This document shows positions 59,452 through 64,000 of a stretch of 64,000 nucleotides of DNA, piece by piece. Each line of letters begins with the position of its first letter. Positions within the stretch are counted from its first letter, which is position 1. A program made the position numbers and the translations under genes. The notes beneath the pieces were generated by a model. It worked only from the letters and a program-made list of their open reading frames with translations. It was not told the origin of the DNA and ran no database searches. This stretch comes from Gliomastix tumulicola (Eukaryota > Ascomycota > Sordariomycetes > Hypocreales > Bionectriaceae): positions 2,653,336 to 2,717,335 of the forward strand of contig BCHX01000006.1 in the NCBI GenBank assembly GCA_001599755.1. The letters run 5' to 3'.

Positions 59452-61538
59452 ATGGCTCGGCCTAAGCAACCACCGCCACCGGTCAGGAGGAAGCGCCTCA
59501 CACTGGCACAATTAGCTGCTTACGATGATATCCTCACTGACGTCCTCGTTGATCATGTTTGTCTCTCCCCACGTGCGCCGGCAGAGTGCAGATCCTCCAA
59601 CGAGGCCGGAATTCTAACAGCCCGCAGGCATGCTACTGGACAACGATCCCCAAGAACCGCTCGACCTACCACCCTTCCCGCGGCGTTCGCGAGGACGAGA
59701 TTGCACAGATCATCCAGCAGGAAGTCATTGTCAACAAAGACCTCGAAGCCGGCGAGACCAAGCTGCTCGCGACCGACGGCATCCGACGATTCGCAAATGC
59801 CCTCAAGACGGACAAGGAGAAGGATGACTTCCGACGACACCTCCGACGCTACATGCAGATCTACATGCCCGACTGCCCCTGGGAGGTCAACACGACGAAC
59901 CGCTACACCATCGTGACGCACGAGGCCGCCATCACCGCGAGGCGCTACATCCGACGCAACGAGTCGATCAAGTACCTGTCCGGCATCCAGGTCACCATTA
60001 CCCCCGAAGAAGAGAAAGACATGGCCCTCCGTAGGAAGGACTTTAGCATCGTCGTCAGCTCGAGGAATAAGTGCGCCAGCCTGTTCATGGGCCCGGCGCG
60101 CTTCGCGAACCACGACTGCGGCGCAAACGCGAAGCTGGTCACGACAGGCCACGCCGGCATAGAGATCATTGCGACGAGGGACATCGAGGCGGGCGAGGAG
60201 ATCACCGTCACGTACGGCGAGAACTACTTTGGCGAGGACAATTGCGAGTGCCTCTGTAAGACCTGCGAGGATATGCTGCGCAACGGATGGGCGCCTGAGG
60301 ACGGCAGTGCGCCTGTTGCAGGGTTGCGCACGAGCGTCGAGGAGGAGAAGAACGACAGCTACTCGCTGAGACGGCGCCGGAGAGACGATAGCGTCGGCGG
60401 CTCATCCAGGACGTCATCTGTCACACCGCTCGTGCGACCCCGAATTCTGAAAACCCGCCCCAAGTCCTCCCGCCTCGGGTCTGGGCGAGACTCGACAGCT
60501 GTCGACTCCCCCGCTCCTGACCTGCGCAACAGCCTCACACCCCATGGACGGAAGCGACCGATTGATGCGCTAGCTTCACCACCTATCACACCCGCTAAGA
60601 AGCTCAAGTATACGCCTGACCCGGCCGCTACGGAAGCGGCATCCAGGAGCAGCTCTACGTCTCGTTGCCAGTCATCGAGCACTCCCGATGCCGTGGAGAC
60701 AGACATTACGACACCCGAGAAAGAGAGCCCTGAGCCAGTCATGCCAACTCCTGTCAAGGACTCGGTTGGTCCCGAATCGAAGGAGGAGAGTAATGCTGCT
60801 TCGAAAACTCAGGACGGAGAAACACGCGATGACGGTTTGAATACCAAAGACATGTCCATTCGAACTATTCTCAACGCTTCAGCGGAGAGCGGAGAGCCCC
60901 AAGAGGTGGCGCCGATCGCACTCAGCATCGAGACTGTAGAGGATGAGGCAGCGTCCACAGAAGCGACGCCGCCTGCGAAGCAGAGAAAGAAGTGGACGAG
61001 GAAGGTCTTCATCAAGCAGTCCACGCCACCTGCACGCCACAGAGTCCCTGGTGACTACACGCTGACGCCGTTGCTGCTCTCGGAGCCGGCCATGGCATGG
61101 ATTCAGTGCTCCGTCTGCCCGACATACTTTGTCCAGCAGAACGCCTACGTCACGCGATCGGCCTGTCCACGATGTGAGCGACACGCAAGGTTATATGGAT
61201 ACATCTGGCCCAAGACAGATAAGGCTGGTTCTTCGGATAAGGAGGAGAGGATCTTGGATCACCGCACGATCCATCCCTTTTTGAGCTCGCGGAACGAGCG
61301 CAAAGTTCGCGGGAGGAAGCCCATGAAGGGCGACACAGATTCCGAAGATGAGAACGAAGAAGATGAAGCCGTCGAGCGGCCGCGCGGACGGCAGATGAAG
61401 CGAGGCCGGCCTACTCTGAAAAAGGGCCCGGGCAAGGGCAAGATGCTGGAATCATCACGCGGAGAATCGGAGTCGGACGCGGGAGTCAGACGCAGCGGAC
61501 GGGCAAGGAGGGTTAGCAGCCGACTCGCCGATTGCTAG
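59452..61538 (+). CDS. SET9: Histone-lysine N-methyltransferase SET9 (H4K20)
   Basis: Chromatin enzyme methylating histone H4 Lys20, involved in DNA-damage response and heterochromatin. Exons 59452..59556 and 59628..61538 join in phase 0 to 671 residues. The N-terminal region (LTLAQLAAYDDILTDVLVDH, then YWTTIPKNRSTYHPSRG) is characteristic of the fungal SET9 family. The SET domain spans about residues 115-245: FMGPARFANHDCGANAKLV (NHDC), IIATRDIEAGEEITVTYGEN, and post-SET cysteines CECLCKTCEDM. The C-terminal 420 residues are disordered and basic (RKFVR-like, SGRARRVSSRLAD) and contain a small Cys4-like pair region QCSVCPTYF/ACPRCERHARL, probably zinc binding. Housekeeping, not part of the metabolic block. 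Confidence 0.92.
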
Positions 61539-61871
61539 CCCTATTCCGGCTTTGAGGTGTTCAACAACCCCCTAGCCTTGTGCTTCGCTGTTTGTTTCTC
61601 AGCGGTTCTCATCGGGCAATCTTTGGGTGCCACATACGGCGAGGTAATCATATACAACCTGAGTCCAGGCCTTCCGGACTGGCTTGTACAGTACACTGGT
61701 TCATCTGCTTATTCTACATGGAGATAGGGGCACGAAAGTCGGCGAGGCATAGGTACATAGCGTAGGATTGCAGTACTGCAGTCCTCTTTTTAGTTTAGAT
61801 AATGGACATGTAAATGATTTTGCTCCTCCAGTCGTCGATTGCCGACATCGATGGCCACGGCATATCCGCGT
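61539..61871. other. Intergenic, convergent 3' ends
   Basis: 3' flanks of SET9 and GH43; no gene seen. Confidence 0.6.
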
Positions 61872-62240
61872 CTACACTTCAACCCAGTCGTCTTCAGAGA
61901 TGTACTGGCCAATGGGCGTATATCTCCAGTTCCGGAACTTGGGCACCGGCCCCTCGGGGCAGTCTGCGTCTGATCCCGCGCCGTTGCAGGTCGAGTACGC
62001 GCCCAGCAGACTCCCGACAAACGACCCGTTGCCGCCGCTCACAAGGCTGGAGCTCGCAGTGCCGATCTCGAGCCTCTTGGAGCAGCCGCGCGAGGAGGCG
62101 GACAGCGTGTAGGACGTGGGATCCTGCGCCTCGATGTGCAGCGTGTAGGGCGCGGTCCAGTTGCCCGGCACGGCGACGAGGGAGGGCTCGGGAGGCGTGG
62201 TCGTGCCCTCGGCGCGGGTGCGGAAGAACAGCTCCGGCTC

Positions 62241-62273
<33 letters not shown>

Positions 62274-63635
62274 TTGGCCCTCGAGCAGGACGATCGAGAC
62301 GTCGATGTGGTTGACCTGCGTCAGGAAGACGGTGATGCCGGCCTCCTGCCCGACAGCCTCGGGCGCAAAGTCCACGTCGACGGAGAAGTCGAACAGGGTG
62401 TGCGTCTGCCGGCGGCCGACAAAGGAGAGACCGCGTCTCCCGGTCAGATAGACGTCTTCCTCGGACCACGGGATACCCGTGAGGTTGTTCCGGCTGGGGA
62501 TGATCTCGAGACCCGCGTCCGTGGTGGTGAAGACGCCGTCGCGGGGCACACGCCAGTGCATGAAGTGCTTCGGCAGCGGCTCGCCCGCGACGTCGAAGGG
62601 GTAGTTGTCCGGTGCGTCGTTCAGCGGGCCGTCGCCGGGGACGTCTGGGTTTGGAGGAGGCAGCGGCCAGCCGGTGTTGTTGCCCGATACAGGTTGCAAG
62701 ACCGGCCATTCCCCTTCGTCCCAGCGCGCGGCGAAGAGCACACTCTCACGGCCCATGGGATAGTACTCATACTCCGGTCCGCAGCGCGTGGCCAGCGCCA
62801 GCCCCCACCAGTTGCCGTCCGTGTCGGTGAAGAGGTCCGCGTGCCCGACGGTCTGGAAGTAGCTGTCCGTGCCGCGGTTCGTCAGCAGCGGGTTGCCCTC
62901 GTAGGCCTCGTAGGGCCCCGTCACGGCGGGAGCGCGCGCCATCGTCACCGAGTGGTCCAGCGCCGTGCCGCCCTCGGCGATGAGCAGGTAGTACCACCCG
63001 TCGTCCCTCTTGTAGATGTGCGGGCCCTCGGGCCACACGCCGCCCGTGCCGGGCCAGATCCTCAGCGGCGGCTGGCTCAGCGCGCCCGTGACGGGGTCCA
63101 GGCTCTGCAGCCGGATGCCGTGCGTCGCGACCCAGAGCGTGCCGTCGTCGTCCCAGAACAGGTCCGGGTCGATGCCCTCCGGGTAGAAATACACGGGGTC
63201 GCTCCAGGCGGCGTCGTCGTAGACGTCCTCGCTCCGGAAGAGCACGCCGATGATGGCGTCGTCGCCGTTGTTGTCGTGCAGGTACTCGCACGCGACCCAG
63301 AACTCACCTGCGTGGTGCCGCAGCGTCGCCGCGTACATGCCGTCCTGCTGGGCGAGGGTCTGCCACGACTCCCCGGGAAGCTGGGACTCGCGGTTCCAGA
63401 CGCGGGAGACGAGGCGCCAGTGGACGAGGTCCGTGGACGCGTAGATGGGGAGGCCCGGGAAGGCGATGAAGGTGGAGGCGATGCAGAAGAAGGTGTCGTC
63501 GACGCGGATGCAGGACGGGTCCGAGTGCCAGCCGGGGAGGACCGGGTTGAGGAAGGTCGAGTTGGAGGTGGCAGCAGCGGCAGTTGTAGTGGTGGTGGCC
63601 ATGAGGCCGAGGGCCGCTCCGAGGAGAGACTTCAT
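61872..63635 (-). CDS. Secreted glycoside hydrolase family 43 (beta-xylosidase / arabinofuranosidase-like)
   Basis: Single exon, 587 residues. Signal peptide residues 1-23 (MKSLLGAALGLMATTTTTAA). The five-bladed propeller domain has the family acid triad: Asp39 in PGWHSDPSC (base), Asp in EGIDPDLFWDDDGT, and Glu in WPEGPHIYK (acid). A C-terminal beta-sandwich (from about residue 370) follows, as in fungal GH43 beta-xylosidases with a DUF1349-type domain. A run of ten Asp interrupts this domain (62244-62273). An in-frame upstream Met (63683) would mask the signal peptide, so Met at 63635 is used. Substrate probably xylan- or arabinan-derived oligosaccharide; exact specificity cannot be read. 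Confidence 0.92.
62244..62273 (-). repeat. Ten GAC codons encoding poly-Asp in GH43
   Basis: A (GTC)10 tract on the + strand, read as Asp10 on the coding strand, followed by Glu-Glu. Confidence 0.95.
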
Positions 63636-64000
63636 CTTGGGCGACGAGGAGGAGTGTGTGTTTCTGTCAATGACCCCTATCATCGATGGCTGGTAAGGGG
63701 GGAGGCTACCCTCGAGGAGGGTGGCATAACCTCCTTCTTATATGTGCTCTACATCGCCACCAACGTCGGTGAGGTTCGCAATTGTCCCGACCTAATATCC
63801 AGCTTCGTCTACGTCCGGGGATGCGATTCCCCCGCGCTCTCAATTCGGTGTAGATCACTCGACTTTAGCCGGTTCATGATGCCATTCTCACGCCTAGAGC
63901 CCCCAGACAACGCCCTGCTGGGCTCGTCAACCCCCTGACTTTGAGACAGCGGAGATCGGAGGGGCGCGTTGAGCTGGGGATTGGTATTGCATCGCAAGTC
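63636..64000. other. GH43 promoter region and window edge
   Basis: Upstream flank of GH43; no gene seen up to the window end. Confidence 0.55.

Noticed and set aside
62136..63938. 600-residue open frame on the + strand
   Set aside because: Exact antisense of the GH43 gene; Arg/Val/Asp-rich composition arises from GC-biased codons, with no family resemblance.

Overview
The window is nuclear DNA of a filamentous ascomycete (Pezizomycotina, most likely a Sordariomycete). Genes carry short GT-AG introns (about 50-130 bp) and GC-rich third codon positions. The families are typical of that group: Zn2Cys6 regulators, RTA1, a 7TM-RGS protein, GPI-anchored proteins, SET9, a GH43 glycosidase and a fungal augmin subunit. 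Spacers are long and rich in microsatellites. One spacer holds a decayed ORF whose stop codons fit G-to-A change, as expected from repeat-induced point mutation (RIP). Twenty-four protein genes are modelled; exon joins were worked out by hand from splice sites, reading phase and family alignment. There is also one tRNA gene and one relic ORF.

Layout. 0-1.5 kb: 5' part of an NRPS-like adenylation gene running off the left edge. 1.5-7 kb: gene-free spacer with two 22-nt poly-C tracts. 7-8.9 kb: 7TM-RGS protein. 8.9-13.6 kb: gene-free spacer ending in two perfect inverted repeats. 13.6-16.5 kb: a BTB protein and a secreted, GPI-anchored, globin-like protein. 19.3-24.2 kb: a UPC2-like Zn2Cys6 regulator divergent from an RTA1 lipid translocator, then an amidohydrolase with a signal-like N-terminus. 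25.4-31.6 kb: a myristoylatable coiled-coil protein with two repeat periods and an augmin HAUS3-like subunit. 34-38 kb: an LrgB-family transporter and a Pin1-type prolyl isomerase. 38-45.6 kb: tRNA-Gly, the relic ORF, a small secreted protein, RPB9 (with a coding-like intron) and mitochondrial uL14m. 46-58.6 kb: a compact metabolic block. 59-63.6 kb: SET9 histone methyltransferase and a secreted GH43.

The most system-like region is 46.0-58.6 kb. It holds a P450, a choline/GABA-type permease, a small EutQ-like cupin, an EthD-domain protein, an aldehyde dehydrogenase, a type-B carboxylesterase and a Zn2Cys6 factor. There is no PKS, NRPS or terpene core, so this looks more like uptake and catabolism or tailoring of a small ester or amine than classical secondary metabolism. 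The regulator shares a 362-bp divergent promoter with the esterase, and that promoter contains a CGG-N10-CCG site. The P450/permease divergent promoter holds a 17-bp near-perfect dyad. The pathway assignment is inference.
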